From Amycolatopsis iheyensis (GTDB lineage Bacteria; Actinomycetota; Actinomycetes; Mycobacteriales; Pseudonocardiaceae), in NCBI RefSeq assembly GCF_024703995.1, contig NZ_JAMXQV010000018.1, positions 166,297-230,296 of the forward strand: a stretch of 64,000 nucleotides of DNA, in the 5' to 3' direction. The translations under genes were made by a program, and so were the position numbers. The notes below the pieces were generated by a model. It was not told the origin of the DNA. It searched no databases and saw only the letters and a program-made list of their open reading frames with translations. Positions 63,914 through 64,000 of this stretch are shown piece by piece. Each line of letters begins with the position of its first letter. Within the stretch, counting starts at the first letter, position 1.

Positions 63914-64000
63914 ATTCCCCAGTTGGGGTGTCCTGTCGGCGCGTCGTTTGCGCTGGTCAGCGGCCTCGGGGTGACGGTTTCGGTGTTGATCACCGTGACC

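Larger units (their letters stand above)
63560..64000. other. Right edge of the window, no convincing gene
   Basis: Only short readings of poor quality are present in this stretch on either strand. It holds the hairpin at 63757-63784 and two copies of TGCTCTCTGAA (63880-63890 and 63903-63913). A transposase or integrase beginning beyond 64000 cannot be excluded. Confidence 0.5.

Noticed and set aside
63700..63993. 97-codon minus-strand reading at the right edge
   Set aside because: It has no ribosome site or recognisable domain, spans the hairpin at 63757 and has a mixed-proline composition; kept only as unassigned sequence.

Overview
The window is high-GC actinomycete DNA: dense GC-rich codons, GTG and TTG starts, an AfsR/SARP-type regulator, DUF574 and GGDEF/EAL proteins, and two P450s. 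The style fits Pseudonocardiaceae (Amycolatopsis-like) or Streptomyces relatives; the genus is an inference. Positions 1-27060 look like ordinary chromosome. About 27.1-63.6 kb looks like a defence island. It is visibly less GC-rich, and most AT-rich around 51.9-54.0 kb.

Left part: a MOSC protein (partial), an M20 peptidase, an aldehyde dehydrogenase/DUF779 pair with a divergent GAF regulator, a small NTF2-like protein, and a methyltransferase opposite an SGNH hydrolase/TetR pair with a duplicated operator. Then come a NarL-type two-component system, a DUF2786 protein, an ArsR/small membrane protein/MMPL transporter cluster, an EamA exporter, a PAS-GGDEF-EAL protein with degenerate motifs, and a DUF574 methyltransferase. 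The part closes with a P450/hydrolase/DUF6308 run, a second P450, an AfsR-like regulator and a DrrAB-type ABC exporter. 11-bp-periodic CTGACAC repeats lie in front of both the regulator/P450 pair and the exporter, which suggests one small regulon.

Central part, 27.5-50.1 kb, minus strand: a probable single operon of about 22.6 kb. The order is a primary-like sigma-70 factor, DrmA, DrmB, the SNF2 helicase DrmD, a large N6-adenine methylase DrmMI, a 2081-residue DEAD/DUF1998 helicase, a UvrD-like helicase and a 79-residue protein. Most junctions overlap or are under 31 bp. drmA/drmB/drmD/drmMI is the class 1 DISARM gene set, but no PLD-type drmC is visible. The giant helicase has a C-terminal nuclease-like segment and may fill that role. 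A dedicated sigma factor, two extra helicases and the missing drmC make this an unusual DISARM variant.

Right part, 50.9-63.6 kb: a tandem-HTH protein, a small membrane protein, and a NUDIX hydrolase convergent with a terpene-cyclase-like alpha/alpha toroid protein that ends in a winged helix. The NUDIX promoter carries eight TGACA/TGTCA pentamers, including a perfect 14-bp palindrome. Next come a complete type I restriction-modification operon (hsdM-hsdS-hsdR plus a YgjP-like metallopeptidase) and a TIGR04141/DUF6119 protein. No tRNA, rRNA, CRISPR array, integrase or intact transposase was seen. The last 350 bases hold a hairpin and a short direct repeat but no convincing gene.
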